Origin: Fuerstiella sp.
GTDB lineage: Bacteria; Planctomycetota; Planctomycetia; Planctomycetales; Planctomycetaceae
Direction: 5' to 3'
DNA length: 64,000 nt
Assembly: GCA_029245955.1 (NCBI GenBank)
Contig: JAQWOH010000060.1
Span: 1-64,000, forward strand
Each line of letters opens with the position of its first letter. Position 1 is the first letter of the stretch. Position numbers and translations under genes: made by a program. The notes below the pieces were generated by a model. It worked only from the letters and a program-made list of their open reading frames with translations, was not told where the DNA came from and made no database searches. This document shows positions 36,193 through 45,894 of the stretch, piece after piece.

Positions 36193-38298
36193 ATGCAACG
36201 TTCACGAATTCACGCATTGCTGCGGGTGGCACTGACTGTCGCAGTCTGCACCTGTCTTTTTTCGGTGGCAACGGCGCAGAACGGTGCCCTGCCTGAATTC
36301 GAAGGCAGCGAGGCTGTGGTGTACAAACAGGTTGGAGATATCAGCCTGCGCATGTGGATATTTCATCCGACCGATCACGATGCCCGTAATGATAGTCGCC
36401 CCGCAGTTGTTTTCTTTTTCGGGGGGGGCTGGAAGGCAGGGACACCTGCACAGTTTGAAACACATTGTCGCTATCTTGCGTCTCGAGGGATCGTTGCCGC
36501 CACGGCTGATTACAGAGTGGCGAAACGGCACGGCATCAAGGCGGATGCGTGCGTGGAAGATGCCAAGTCTGCCGTACGCTGGCTCCGGCAAAACGCTTCT
36601 GCGCTGGGAATTGACGCCAACCGCATTTGCGCCGGCGGTGGGTCTGCCGGGGGACACACGGCGTGCTGCACAGCCCTGATTCAGGGTCTGGACGCCGCAG
36701 ACGAAGATGTCAGCATATCGTCAGCGCCGAATGCTCTGGCCCTGTTCAACCCGGCCGTGCTGCTGGAACACTTGTCTGGTTACGGGTCAGGTGGGATTTC
36801 CCAACAGAAGCTGGCTGATATTGCCACGCGCACCGGTGTGCCCGCGGCCGAAATTTCCCCAATCCATCATGTCAGGCCCAACCTGCCACCGGTAGTCATC
36901 TTTCACGGTATGGCCGACAAAACAGTTCCGTACGCTACTGTCGAAGAATTTACGAAACGAATGCTGGCGGCTGGCAATCGATGTGAACTCAAAGGGTTTT
37001 CGGAGGCTGGACACGGGTTCTTCAACGCGCCTCGGGGAAATGATTCGGAACGTCGCGATCGCATGCATCAGTGGCATCAACGCACGCTTCTTCAGATGGA
37101 CGCGTTTCTGCAGTCCCTGGGCTGGCTGGCCAGTGAAGGGACGATGCGTGTTGTTGACCACGACTTTGTTAGTTTGCGGGGCAATCTGGAAAACAGTCTG
37201 CGCCGCTTTGTAGTGCAGAAGGAGGGACACGTTGCCTTTATCGGTGGGTCGATCACGGAAATGGATGGGTATCGGCCCCGTGTGTGCGAGTGGCTGCAGC
37301 ATCGATTCCCCGACACAAAGTTTGTGTTCACAGCCGCAGGGATTTCGTCAACCTGCTCCAACACCGGCGCATTTCGACTTCAGCGTGATGTTCTTTCTCA
37401 CGGACCGGTGGATCTGCTGTTCGTGGAATTTGCAGTCAATGATGATCAGGATGCCGGGCATTCGGCTGATGCCTGCGTGCGGGGCATGGAGGGGATTATT
37501 CGCCACGTGCGGAAGCACAATCCCAGGTCCGACATCGTCATGACTCACTTTGTGAATCCCGGCATGGTGGAAACACTTCATACCGGCGGCACGATTCTGA
37601 GTGCCAGTCAGCATGAACGCGTTGCTCGACACTACAAGGTGTCGTCCGTGTATTTATCAAAGGAAGTGGCGCGTCGCGTCAGGCTGGGCACCATGACCTG
37701 GAAGCAGTTTGGCGGAACTCATCCCGGTCCGGCGGGAAATCAGCTGGCTGCCGATCTGGCGACGGCAGTTCTGTCCACCGGGTGGAGGGGGCTGGATGTT
37801 ACGCAACTGGAGCCACGGATACACTCAGCACCTGAGAAGATGTTATTAGCTTCGTCTTTTACTGATGGAGAGCTGCTGCCACTTACAGATGTGCAGCACG
37901 ACACGGACTGGCAGGTCAGCGAACCCGACTGGCAGAGTATCGCAGGTGGCAAACGATCTCGGTTTCTGGGCAGACCTCTGCTGCATTCAGATGTTCCGGG
38001 GGCGACCGCGTCGGTCAGTTTCGAGGGAACTGCGGTGGGTGTTTACGTTCTGGCCGGTCCCTGCGCCGGCCAGTTGGAATATCGAGTTGATAATGGCCAG
38101 TGGGAGTCTTCCGAACTCTATCATCGCTTCAGCAAAGGACTGCATTATCCTAGAACCGTCATCTTTGCCAGTGGACTGAAACCGATCAGGCACAAGGTGG
38201 AATTTCGCGTTGCAGCGACTCATCATGAGGTCAGTAGAGGAACTGCCGTTCGGGTGCTGGCGGTGGCAGTCAATCGTCGTCCCACATCAATCAGGTAA
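36193..38298 (+). CDS. secreted esterase (BD-FAE-like alpha/beta hydrolase) fused to SGNH hydrolase
   Basis: A 701-residue two-domain enzyme. A signal peptide (ALLRVALTVAVCTCLFSVATA) precedes an alpha/beta-hydrolase domain (~40-310): oxyanion motif FFFGGGWKAGTP, nucleophile Ser151 in CAGGGSAGGHTAC, and His in EAGHGFFNAPRG. The second domain (~350-540) is SGNH: Gly-Gly-Ser in VAFIGGSITEMDGY, Asn in LFVEFAVNDDQDA, and His in FGGTHPGPAGNQ. A C-terminal beta-rich region (~545-701) may bind carbohydrate. Together they suggest removal of acetyl or feruloyl groups from a polysaccharide. The ATG at 36193 is chosen because it starts the signal peptide; the frame extends to a TTG at 36139. Confidence 0.87.
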   Translation: MQRSRIHALLRVALTVAVCTCLFSVATAQNGALPEFEGSEAVVYKQVGDISLRMWIFHPTDHDARNDSRPAVVFFFGGGWKAGTPAQFETHCRYLASRGIVAATADYRVAKRHGIKADACVEDAKSAVRWLRQNASALGIDANRICAGGGSAGGHTACCTALIQGLDAADEDVSISSAPNALALFNPAVLLEHLSGYGSGGISQQKLADIATRTGVPAAEISPIHHVRPNLPPVVIFHGMADKTVPYATVEEFTKRMLAAGNRCELKGFSEAGHGFFNAPRGNDSERRDRMHQWHQRTLLQMDAFLQSLGWLASEGTMRVVDHDFVSLRGNLENSLRRFVVQKEGHVAFIGGSITEMDGYRPRVCEWLQHRFPDTKFVFTAAGISSTCSNTGAFRLQRDVLSHGPVDLLFVEFAVNDDQDAGHSADACVRGMEGIIRHVRKHNPRSDIVMTHFVNPGMVETLHTGGTILSASQHERVARHYKVSSVYLSKEVARRVRLGTMTWKQFGGTHPGPAGNQLAADLATAVLSTGWRGLDVTQLEPRIHSAPEKMLLASSFTDGELLPLTDVQHDTDWQVSEPDWQSIAGGKRSRFLGRPLLHSDVPGATASVSFEGTAVGVYVLAGPCAGQLEYRVDNGQWESSELYHRFSKGLHYPRTVIFASGLKPIRHKVEFRVAATHHEVSRGTAVRVLAVAVNRRPTSIR

Positions 38299-38356
38299 AT
38301 GAACAGTTACGTAAGGCACAGACGCGATAATGGTGGTGTTTAGTTGACATCCGAAG

Positions 38357-39283
38357 CTAAGACAGTTCGTGCTGCCAACCCGCGATGTCCAGGGTTGTGC
38401 TGTTTCCAGCGCTGTCGATCAGCCGGCATCGCTGTTCCTGGCGAACAACTCCGATTCGATGCAGCTCCTGAGGGCGTTCCGGGTCTGAGTTCAGTCTTTT
38501 AAAGTCGGCGTGGCTCACGGCCAGCAGCAGTTCAAAATCTTCACCGTCGCTCAGAGCCTGCGTCAGGGTTGCATCGCCTTTGTCGACAGGTACGTCTGCA
38601 TGGATCGGCACACAGTCCGCCTGCAGGTCGGCCCCGGTTCCACTGGCTTCCATCATGCGATGCAGATCGATCGCAAGACCGTCGCTGATGTCCATCATGG
38701 CGTGGACCTGATAGTTTTGCACCAGCCACTTCGCAAGATCCAGTTGTGGGGTAAACTGCAGGTGTCGCCCCTTCCGCAGACTGCCACCAAGCGGTCCGGT
38801 CACCAGCAATACATCACCAGGTCGGGCTCCGTTTCGCAAAACGGGTCGCGCCCCTATCGGTACACCGGTCAGGCAAACATCAACCGCAAGCGGTCCGTTC
38901 CACGTGTTCGTATCTCCGCCAGCCACACAAAAGTTCCAGCGTGTCGTGAATTCCTCAAAGCCGGTGTACATCCGTTCCAGAAATGTGTGCGGGGACTCCA
39001 TTACCCTCGGCACGGCAAGAGATACAAACGCTGCGGTTGGTCGGCAGCCCATGGCGGCCAGGTCACTCAGATTCACCGCCATTGCCTTGCGGCCGAGCAG
39101 CTGCGGAGAAGTTGCTTTCAGGTCGAAGTGCACTCCATCCAACAGCATGTCAATGACGACCGTCTGCTGATGGGTGCCGGAGCAGTCAAGAACGGCGCCG
39201 TCGTCTCCGATTCCGACTTCTACGGGTGAGGTAATCGGAAACCTGCGTTGCAGCGAACGTATAAACTTAATTTCGGAATTCAT
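38357..39283 (-). CDS. thiL: thiamine-monophosphate kinase
   Basis: A 308-residue kinase making thiamine diphosphate, the active cofactor. The AIR synthase-like fold shows GIGDDGAVLD (metal-binding Asp), VVIDMLLDGVHFDL, MAVNLSDLAAMGCRPTAAFV, CVAGGDTNTW, MDISDGLAIDLHRM and a late DGEDFELLLAV, all as expected for ThiL. Cytoplasmic. Its start (39283) directly abuts the stop of fabH (39284), so the two form a tight operon, though the pathways are not obviously linked. Confidence 0.92.
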   Translation of the reverse strand: MNSEIKFIRSLQRRFPITSPVEVGIGDDGAVLDCSGTHQQTVVIDMLLDGVHFDLKATSPQLLGRKAMAVNLSDLAAMGCRPTAAFVSLAVPRVMESPHTFLERMYTGFEEFTTRWNFCVAGGDTNTWNGPLAVDVCLTGVPIGARPVLRNGARPGDVLLVTGPLGGSLRKGRHLQFTPQLDLAKWLVQNYQVHAMMDISDGLAIDLHRMMEASGTGADLQADCVPIHADVPVDKGDATLTQALSDGEDFELLLAVSHADFKRLNSDPERPQELHRIGVVRQEQRCRLIDSAGNSTTLDIAGWQHELS

Positions 39284-40408
39284 TTACCAGCGGAACAATC
39301 CGGTGCCCCACGTCAGTCCGGCACCGAATCCGCACATCAGAACAAGGTCGCCGGGTTCAATCCGGCCCTGTTCGAATGCTTCGTCCATCGCCACCGGAAT
39401 CGACGCGGCCGATGTGTTTCCAATTCGGTCCAGATTATTAAATACCTTCTCGGAAGGAATCTGCAGTACTTTCATGGCGTGATCGATGATTCGGATGTTG
39501 GCCTGATGCAGTACAAACAACTTCACGTCGGCCACCCCGACGTCCGCCTGCATCAGAACCTGCTCAATGGTTTCCGTGACTACCTGAATCGCCCACTTAA
39601 AAACGTTACGTCCATCCATTTTCAGATAGTGCTGACCATCGGCAACCAACTCCGGAGTCAGCGGACGAAGGGTGCCTCCGACCGGCCGGTCCAGCAGGCT
39701 GCCACCAGCACCGTCAGCGCCCAATTGATAACGAACAAGCCCCTGCTCTGTCGTACCGCGTTCCAGTAGTACAGCACCGGCAGCGTCACCAAACAATGGA
39801 GCCGTACCCTGATCATCGGGCTGAACGATTCGGCTGTTAACATCGGCTCCGATTACAAGTGCCAGTTTTGAGTTACCGGTCGCTACGAACTGAGCACCTG
39901 TTGCCAGAGCGTACATGAAACCGGAACAGGCGGCCTGCAAATCCATAGCTGGCGCATCCAGCCCTAGTTTTTCCTGCACCAGGCAGGCCGTCGAGGGACA
40001 GGTGAAATCCGGCGTAAACGTGGCCACCAGGACCAGATCGATGTCCGATGGATCAACATCGGACTTGGCAAGCATTCGCCTCGCTGCCTTGACCGCCAAG
40101 TCACTTGTGCCTTCTTCCTCAGCGGCATATCGACGCTCCAGAATTCCGGTACGTTTCTTGATCCAGCCAGCCTCAAATCCGTACTGTGCTTCAAGTTCGC
40201 CGTTGGTCACCACGCGCAGCGGAACGTAGGCTCCGATAGCACGAATACGGACACCCGTCAGCTGACAGGTGCGAGGAGACTTCTTAAACAGCAGACGGTC
40301 CGGCTCTGATTCTTGAGCCTGTGTTTCGGGCTGCTTTTCTGGTTCGTCGGATGCAGACAGTTCCACTGCACTTTCGACCGTAGCGGAGTTCAATGGGTTC
40401 ATAGACAA
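39284..40408 (-). CDS. fabH: beta-ketoacyl-ACP synthase III
   Basis: A 374-residue FabH condensing acetyl-CoA (or a branched starter) with malonyl-ACP to begin fatty-acid synthesis. Catalytic Cys161 lies in DLQAACSGFMYALATGA, His in FVLHQANIRIIDHAM and Asn in DRIGNTSAASIPVAM. GFGAGLTWGTGLFRW is the normal C-terminus. An N-terminal extension of ~50 residues, rich in Glu, Ser and Gln, precedes the usual start (TGVRIRAIGAYVP); an internal start was not chosen because the frame is continuous from 40408. It is not next to plsX or rpmF, the usual partners. Upstream of thiL in one operon. Confidence 0.92.
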   Translation of the reverse strand: MSMNPLNSATVESAVELSASDEPEKQPETQAQESEPDRLLFKKSPRTCQLTGVRIRAIGAYVPLRVVTNGELEAQYGFEAGWIKKRTGILERRYAAEEEGTSDLAVKAARRMLAKSDVDPSDIDLVLVATFTPDFTCPSTACLVQEKLGLDAPAMDLQAACSGFMYALATGAQFVATGNSKLALVIGADVNSRIVQPDDQGTAPLFGDAAGAVLLERGTTEQGLVRYQLGADGAGGSLLDRPVGGTLRPLTPELVADGQHYLKMDGRNVFKWAIQVVTETIEQVLMQADVGVADVKLFVLHQANIRIIDHAMKVLQIPSEKVFNNLDRIGNTSAASIPVAMDEAFEQGRIEPGDLVLMCGFGAGLTWGTGLFRW

Positions 40409-41043
40409 AGTCCGCAGTCACCGTGGAGCAAGTGTGACGGAGGTTCCAGCAAATCTGTGCGAAAACAAAGTTTACAGGCAGCGGACAGAATTTATAACCT
40501 TAACACGACCGGCTTGCTCAGCCTTCGCAAACGCCGGATTTTGCCGGTGCTTTTCGGGAATCGTTCGGTAATCTCTTTGTTTCCTGTACTTGTGAATCGT
40601 AGATCCCCGTCTTTTTCCGTGTGATTCAGTCACTGACCGACGGCAGAAAACATTCTGCCCTCACACGTCCAGCCCGCAACACTTCGGAGCGTACGACGTT
40701 TGTGCGTCAAACGTCCATCCCCGCCAAAAAAACGGCCGGCATGTGTGATGTCCCGGACATTCGCGGAAGAGCGTTTCCTGGTCAAACGTTGTGTCTGAAA
40801 CAGGATCCGAGTGTCGCTCAACGAAATTAATGCGGACCCGATCTGGATTCCTGTCCGCGGGGCGGGAAGCGATACATCCCCAACAATCCTCATGACGCCT
40901 TTGATCGTACCACGACTTTGTGGCGCTCTGCAGTTCCCCTCATCCATTCGCGAGTCTTGCCCCCCGATCAGCCGATTTCCACAAGGAACCGGAGCGAATG
41001 GACTGTTGCTCACGGCCGATACCCACTCGCGGAGAGATGCAGG
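40409..41043. other. intergenic region
   Basis: About 635 bp between divergent fabH and the small secreted protein gene. The + frame of the latter stays open from ~40918, but that stretch is unlike a signal peptide or known domain. No repeat, hairpin or RNA gene was noticed. Confidence 0.5.
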
Positions 41044-41502
41044 ATGCGTTCACTCACCCCGATCGCCGTTTTTGTCGTAGCGATAATCACGTTTCACAGC
41101 CGGTGCTGCGCTCAACTGAACCATGTCACCCCCACAGACACCACCACTGTCTCGGCAACAGTCCAGTATCACGGCGTGAACGGTTACGACCAGTTTAGGC
41201 AGGATCCTAATCCTGGAAGCCCTGGGTCACCCGGTTACGGATTCAAGCATTTCCCTTCAAAGCCCCCAAGCTACACCACGTGGCATCGTCCCAAATCGTC
41301 GACATGGACCAGAGGTGTGCGTTGTGTTCCGCAGAGCTTTCGTCCTCGTGGATTCGGGAATCTGTTTGCACGGCCCTGTGATCCGTTTCGCATGGACTAC
41401 ACGCCGCACTCTTTGACTGAGCGTGCCTCAAAGTACGGTCCCGGCTACTGGCTGAATCCGCCCGATCAGCGTTGCGATCACTGCAATACCTGTTTGAACT
41501 GA
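41044..41502 (+). CDS. small secreted Cys/Pro/Gly-rich hypothetical protein
   Basis: A 152-residue protein with a signal peptide (MRSLTPIAVFVVAIITFHSR, cleavage near CCAQ). The mature part is rich in Pro, Gly, Arg and aromatic residues (NPGSPGSPGYGFKHFPSKPP, ARPCDPFRMDYTPHSLTE) and ends in CDHCNTCLN, a Cys-rich tail that could bind metal or form disulfides. No family is recognised; small proteins of this style occur in planctomycete envelopes. The ATG at 41044 is picked because it begins the signal peptide. It has a weak upstream GAGA and is flanked by large gaps. Confidence 0.6.
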   Translation: MRSLTPIAVFVVAIITFHSRCCAQLNHVTPTDTTTVSATVQYHGVNGYDQFRQDPNPGSPGSPGYGFKHFPSKPPSYTTWHRPKSSTWTRGVRCVPQSFRPRGFGNLFARPCDPFRMDYTPHSLTERASKYGPGYWLNPPDQRCDHCNTCLN

Positions 41503-41607
41503 CCGGCCTCACTCTGTTCGGTTGGGCGAAACCGTATTACGTAACGTCCGGTGTCGGGGCACCATTGCTTGATGCCGCGTAACTGCCGCCTGCGTCTGAT
41601 CGACCGA

Positions 41608-42948
41608 CTAATCAACCTGAATCTCAGGTCGATTAGACTCGGCAGAGGCGTTGTTCAGAAAATGGGGCGGTCCGTTGGAAGAGCCTTCATCGCGTCTGCG
41701 AACCACCTGAGCTCCCAGTCCGTTCAGCTTGTATTCCAGACGTGCGTAGCCGCGATCAAGGTGATAGATCCGTCGTATCTGCGATTCACCATCGGCTGCC
41801 AGTGCCGCAATCACTAACGCCGCGCTCGCGCGCAGGTCAGACGCCATGACGCTTGTTCCGGTTAGCTGGCGGCCACCGTCAATCACCACAGAGGCGCCTT
41901 CGCGGCGAATTACGGCTCCCATTCGCGCTAGTTCGGGCGCATGCATGAAGCGATCGGGAAAGACACGATCGGTAACGATGCTGACGCCGGGCACCGTCGC
42001 CAGTAACGCCATGAACTGCGCCTGCGTATCTGTCGGAATACCGGGAAACGGCAGCGTGGCAAGCTCGACGCTGTGCAACGGGTCGGATACAGAAACATCA
42101 ATTCGATGATGGGCGACGTGAATGGCAACACCGATGGCGCGCAATGCCTCAATCACGCTGGTCATTTGCCGGGGTTGGACATCGTGAATGGAGATCGTTC
42201 CACGTGTGGCAGCGGCCGCAATGGCATAGGTCGCCGCTTCGATTCGATCCGGTATAACGGTGTGTGTGATCGACATCAGACCATCCACACCTGTGATTTC
42301 TATGGTGGAAGTTCCGAGTCCGCTGATTGTGGCACCCCCGCTGTTGAGGAATCGGCCCAGATCCGCGACCTCGGGTTCACGGGCCGCGCCACGAATGACC
42401 GTACGACCCTTGGCAAGGCATGCCGCCGCCATGACGTTGCATGTTCCCGTCACTGTGCTGCCTCCGGGACCTCCCAGAAATATGTCTGCTCCACGCAGTT
42501 GTGGAGCTTTTGCAATTACGTAACCGCGCTCGATACGAAGGTCCGCTCCCAGAGCGGCCAGTCCCTTCAGGTGAATATCAATCGGTCGATGACCGATATT
42601 GCATCCGCCCGGCAACGATACAGACGCGCGACCGAATCGAGCCAGCAAAGGGCCCAGCACACAGACGCTGGCACGCATTCGACGAACCAGGTCGTAGTCC
42701 GCATGCTGAGAGGTGATGTCTCGTGTGTCGATACCCAGCGTGCCCTTGCTGCGTTTGACGTCAGCGCCCAGACTTTGCAGCAGCAACGACATCGTCTGAA
42801 CATCAACAAGATCCGGTACACGTTTGATGCGCACTTCACCGGTGACAAGAATTGACGCGGCCATGATGGGCAGAGCCGCATTCTTGGCTCCGTCGACGAA
42901 GACGTCGCCCTGCAGCGTGCTTCCTCCCTGAACAACCAGCGTCTCCAT
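41608..42948 (-). CDS. murA: UDP-N-acetylglucosamine 1-carboxyvinyltransferase
   Basis: A 446-residue enopyruvyl transferase for the first committed step of peptidoglycan synthesis. The N-terminal DGAKNAALPIMAASILV and the catalytic loop SLPGGCNIGHRPIDIH with Cys116 (the fosfomycin target) are present, as are GIPTDTQAQFMAL (catalytic Asp) and PDRFMHAPELARMGAVI. The conserved Arg in REPEVADLGRFLNSGG is also there. A ~25-residue C-terminal Arg/Glu/Asn-rich tail extends past the usual end. Cytoplasmic. It follows prmC with a 3-bp gap in the rpmE2-prfA-prmC-murA block. Presence of MurA agrees with recent evidence that planctomycetes have peptidoglycan. Confidence 0.95.
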   Translation of the reverse strand: METLVVQGGSTLQGDVFVDGAKNAALPIMAASILVTGEVRIKRVPDLVDVQTMSLLLQSLGADVKRSKGTLGIDTRDITSQHADYDLVRRMRASVCVLGPLLARFGRASVSLPGGCNIGHRPIDIHLKGLAALGADLRIERGYVIAKAPQLRGADIFLGGPGGSTVTGTCNVMAAACLAKGRTVIRGAAREPEVADLGRFLNSGGATISGLGTSTIEITGVDGLMSITHTVIPDRIEAATYAIAAAATRGTISIHDVQPRQMTSVIEALRAIGVAIHVAHHRIDVSVSDPLHSVELATLPFPGIPTDTQAQFMALLATVPGVSIVTDRVFPDRFMHAPELARMGAVIRREGASVVIDGGRQLTGTSVMASDLRASAALVIAALAADGESQIRRIYHLDRGYARLEYKLNGLGAQVVRRRDEGSSNGPPHFLNNASAESNRPEIQVD

Positions 42949-42951
42949 GAT

Positions 42952-43839
42952 TCAACTCCGCTCTGCCGACACGACTCGGTCGTCACCGTTTAAATCCTGA
43001 TGAATCGTAGTTCTTGCAAAACCCGCGGTGCGGAATAGTTCGGCAACAGTATCACACTGTGCCGGGTCGACTTCGATGGCCATCCATCCGTCAACAGTGA
43101 GCCAGTTACAGGATTCAGCGATGAGACGTCGGGCCAGCATCAGTCCGTCAGCACCGGATACCAGAGCTTCACGAGGCTCGTGGTCGACGATCTCGGGCGA
43201 TAACGTCAGCATTTCGTCGTCGCGAATATACGGTGGGTTACTGATGATACCGTCAAATTGCCCCGCCTGCTCGGCTGGAAGCGGAGCGTAGCCGTCGCCG
43301 TGGTACAGGGTGACCTGATGTTCAACATTCTGAGTTGCGACATTCTCTGCAGCATACGTGACTGCACGTCTGGAGAGTTCAGTTGCGAAAACGGACAGGC
43401 TCGATCGCTGCTTTGCCAGCGTAACGGCAATACAGCCGGAACCGCAACCAATCTCGCAGATTCCAGTGGCCTGCTCGGCGGGAATATGATCGAGACAGAC
43501 ATCCACCAGCGTCTCCGTTTCCGGACGAGGTACAAGGACGCCCGTTCCGACAGCGAAGTCTCGACCATAGAATTCCTTCTGGCCGGTGATATAGGCAAGA
43601 GGTTCTCGGTTGGCACGCCGTTTGACAAAATCACGCATCCGAGCGCGTTCGCTGTCTTGAATCGGTGTTTCGAAATCGGTGTACAGATGGATGCGCTGAC
43701 AGTTTCGGGCATGAGCCAGCAGCAGCTCAGCTTCGAGACGCGGCGATTCCACGCCCTTCCGCTGCAGAAATTCTGCAGTCCACTGCAGAATTCGCTGCAC
43801 CGTCCACACGTCATCTTTCGGTGCTGTCCAGTCGTTCAT
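42952..43839 (-). CDS. prmC: peptide chain release factor N(5)-glutamine methyltransferase
   Basis: A 295-residue SAM-dependent methyltransferase that modifies the Gln of the GGQ motif in release factors. The N-terminal helical domain (~1-80) is followed by TGVLVPRPETETLVD, GICEIGCGSGCIAVTLAK (SAM-binding loop) and the substrate motif IISNPPYIRDDEM. Length and layout are standard. It sits directly after prfA, its substrate, in the order rpmE2-prfA-prmC-murA, and its start is fixed by an in-frame TGA just upstream. A small open frame ending in ATGA overlaps its start. Confidence 0.94.
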   Translation of the reverse strand: MNDWTAPKDDVWTVQRILQWTAEFLQRKGVESPRLEAELLLAHARNCQRIHLYTDFETPIQDSERARMRDFVKRRANREPLAYITGQKEFYGRDFAVGTGVLVPRPETETLVDVCLDHIPAEQATGICEIGCGSGCIAVTLAKQRSSLSVFATELSRRAVTYAAENVATQNVEHQVTLYHGDGYAPLPAEQAGQFDGIISNPPYIRDDEMLTLSPEIVDHEPREALVSGADGLMLARRLIAESCNWLTVDGWMAIEVDPAQCDTVAELFRTAGFARTTIHQDLNGDDRVVSAERS

Positions 43840-43982
43840 CCTGTGTCGTACCGCCGGTCATGTTGCCTGCCAGCAGAACCTTGTAGCAAATCCACGACTC
43901 CGACACCACGTTGAGTGGCCCAGCGCATCTGCAGCAGCCATTTGAGGATGCGATTGACCTGTCCGCGAACCAGATCTGTGAG

Positions 43983-45056
43983 TCAGGAAGGACTATCCCC
44001 CTTCAGTCGTTCCTGCCGGTCAAATTCCAACAGCCCATCCACAAGTTCCTGCATTTCACCAAGGATAATCCGATCCAGCTTATGAATGGTCAGACCGCAG
44101 CGATGATCGGTGACTCGGTTCTGCGGAAAATTGTAGGTGCGAATCCTGGAACTGCGGTCGCCACTTCCGACCAATGTGCGACGGGCTTCTGCGCGTTCCG
44201 AGTTGATAGCGTCCTGTTGCGCTTCCAACACGCGACTTTTCAGCACCCGCAGTGCCTTGGCGCGGTTCTTGTGCTGACTTTTTTCATCCTGGATTTTGAC
44301 CACGATGCCCGTCGGCAGGTGTGTCATACGCACCGCGCTTTCGGTCTTATTGACCTTCTGGCCGCCCGGACCGCCCGCCCGCATCGTATCAATCTGCAGG
44401 TCATCCGGTTGGATGTCAATTTCAACATCCGTTGCCTCAGGCAAAACCGCCACTGTTGCCGCGCTTGTGTGGACTCGCCCCTGAGTTTCCGTTTCCGGAA
44501 CGCGCTGCACGCGGTGACCTCCGCTCTCAAACTGCAGCTGGTGAAAGGCACCGTCGCCGCTGATTGAACATACCACTTCTTTGACTCCACCCAGCTCCGT
44601 CGTGTTGTGTTCCAACAACTCGACCTTCCAATGCTTCGTTTCACAGAAACGCATATACATCTCGTACAAATCCCGGGCAAACAACGCCGCTTCGTCGCCG
44701 CCGGTCCCGGCTCGGATTTCCATGATCAGTGACCCGCGAGAAATCGAATCGCCGGACATTGCCAAATCCTCCAGCTCTTCCGCCATTCCGTTGCGTTTGC
44801 TTAACAGGCCGTCCAGTTCTTCCTGGGCATAGGCCTTTGAGTCCGCATCCGATTCCTCATCTACCATCATCTGTGCGGCTTCGATATCGTCTTCCAGTGA
44901 GTGAAATTCCCGGACAGCGACTGCTATCCGAGAGAGTCCTCCCATCTCCTTCTGAATAGTCAGCATTTTATCGACGCTGCACAGAACGTCCGGATCCAGA
45001 AGCTGCTGTTCAAGTTCGACGTACCTCGCAAGTTTTTGTTCAAGGCTAGGAAACAT
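43983..45056 (-). CDS. prfA: peptide chain release factor 1
   Basis: A 357-residue class I release factor. The GGQ motif is in [20 protein letters not shown]. The codon-recognition tripeptide corresponding to PAT/PVT in E. coli RF1 reads PET in [16 protein letters not shown]; Pro and Thr are kept, consistent with RF1 (UAA/UAG) and not the SPF of RF2. Length matches RF1. It is followed by prmC and preceded by the bL31 gene, the conserved bacterial order. The stop is TGA at 43983-43985, and the frame continues for ~47 sense codons to a stop overlapping the prmC start. Confidence 0.95.
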   Translation of the reverse strand: MFPSLEQKLARYVELEQQLLDPDVLCSVDKMLTIQKEMGGLSRIAVAVREFHSLEDDIEAAQMMVDEESDADSKAYAQEELDGLLSKRNGMAEELEDLAMSGDSISRGSLIMEIRAGTGGDEAALFARDLYEMYMRFCETKHWKVELLEHNTTELGGVKEVVCSISGDGAFHQLQFESGGHRVQRVPETETQGRVHTSAATVAVLPEATDVEIDIQPDDLQIDTMRAGGPGGQKVNKTESAVRMTHLPTGIVVKIQDEKSQHKNRAKALRVLKSRVLEAQQDAINSERAEARRTLVGSGDRSSRIRTYNFPQNRVTDHRCGLTIHKLDRIILGEMQELVDGLLEFDRQERLKGDSPS

Positions 45057-45274
45057 GTTGGTGTCGTCGTTCGGTAAGGGGGGATGCCGTTCGGAAGATC
45101 ACTGACTTAATTCGTACTCGCCATCATAGCACTGAGTAGCAGCCACGGCCCAACGGAGTGGGATTGGCGGGTCAGGGCTGGGTGTCGTTATGCTTAGGGC
45201 AGCAGATTACAAAAACAAAGGACGCGCACAGATTCCTGCGCACGTCCCGGCGGTCAGTCTTGAAATTGAAGTTG

Positions 45275-45568
45275 CTATTTTGCGTCTTCTGTGGCCGTTT
45301 CTTCGGTCGCTTCCTCTGCCTTCTTGCCCCAGTTGTATTTCTTCTGAAACTTTTCAACACGACCGGCAGTGTCAACAAACTTCATTTTGCCAGTGTAGAA
45401 AGGATGAGATGCTGACGTGATTTCGACCTTAAACAGCGGGTACTCTGTCCCGTCGTCCCATGTGTCGGTTTCTTTGCACTGAATCGTCGACTTCAGCAGA
45501 AACCGAGTGCCGTTAGAGGTGTCCTGGAAGATGACATCCCGATATTCCGGGTGGGTGTCCTTTTTCAT
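45275..45568 (-). CDS. rpmE2: 50S ribosomal protein bL31, type B (cysteine-poor)
   Basis: A 97-residue protein starting [20 protein letters not shown], with [20 protein letters not shown] and [12 protein letters not shown] as core. It lacks the four Cys of zinc-binding L31 (CSCG and CSACHPFYTG become SNG and SASHPFYTG; one isolated Cys remains), so it is the zinc-free type B, usually longer than 80 residues as here. The C-terminal 18 residues are Glu/Ala/Thr-rich. The Met at 45568 is chosen because the family sequence begins there; the frame extends 34 codons upstream without similarity. First gene of the rpmE2-prfA-prmC-murA block. Confidence 0.92.
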   Translation of the reverse strand: MKKDTHPEYRDVIFQDTSNGTRFLLKSTIQCKETDTWDDGTEYPLFKVEITSASHPFYTGKMKFVDTAGRVEKFQKKYNWGKKAEEATEETATEDAK

Positions 45569-45894
45569 TGGTTCATGGCCTTTTCGGCAATTGTCAGCCG
45601 GTGACAAGTACACCAGCGTGCGGACAATGCTGAGAAATAAGATGATGGTAGAAAGTCGGACTGAGACCATTGCCTCAGTCGTTACGAACAGTCGGTCGAA
45701 ACTGAGCTCGGGCGTTCACCGAACGCGGCTTTCGGCTAAAAACATATCAATTCCACAGTCGACGCGGAGGAGTGTAAACCCGAAACCTGAAATCGGCAAG
45801 CAAAATCGCTTGGCTTCAGTCAACGTCGCGGCGAGTTACTCGATTTCGAGAGACTGTTTGTCAAAACGGTGGCGACGAGGGTGATTCCCAATGT

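Noticed and set aside
42073-42855. Long + frame (260 codons) opposite murA
   Set aside because: Shadow of murA, which has all family motifs; no known domain in the + frame.
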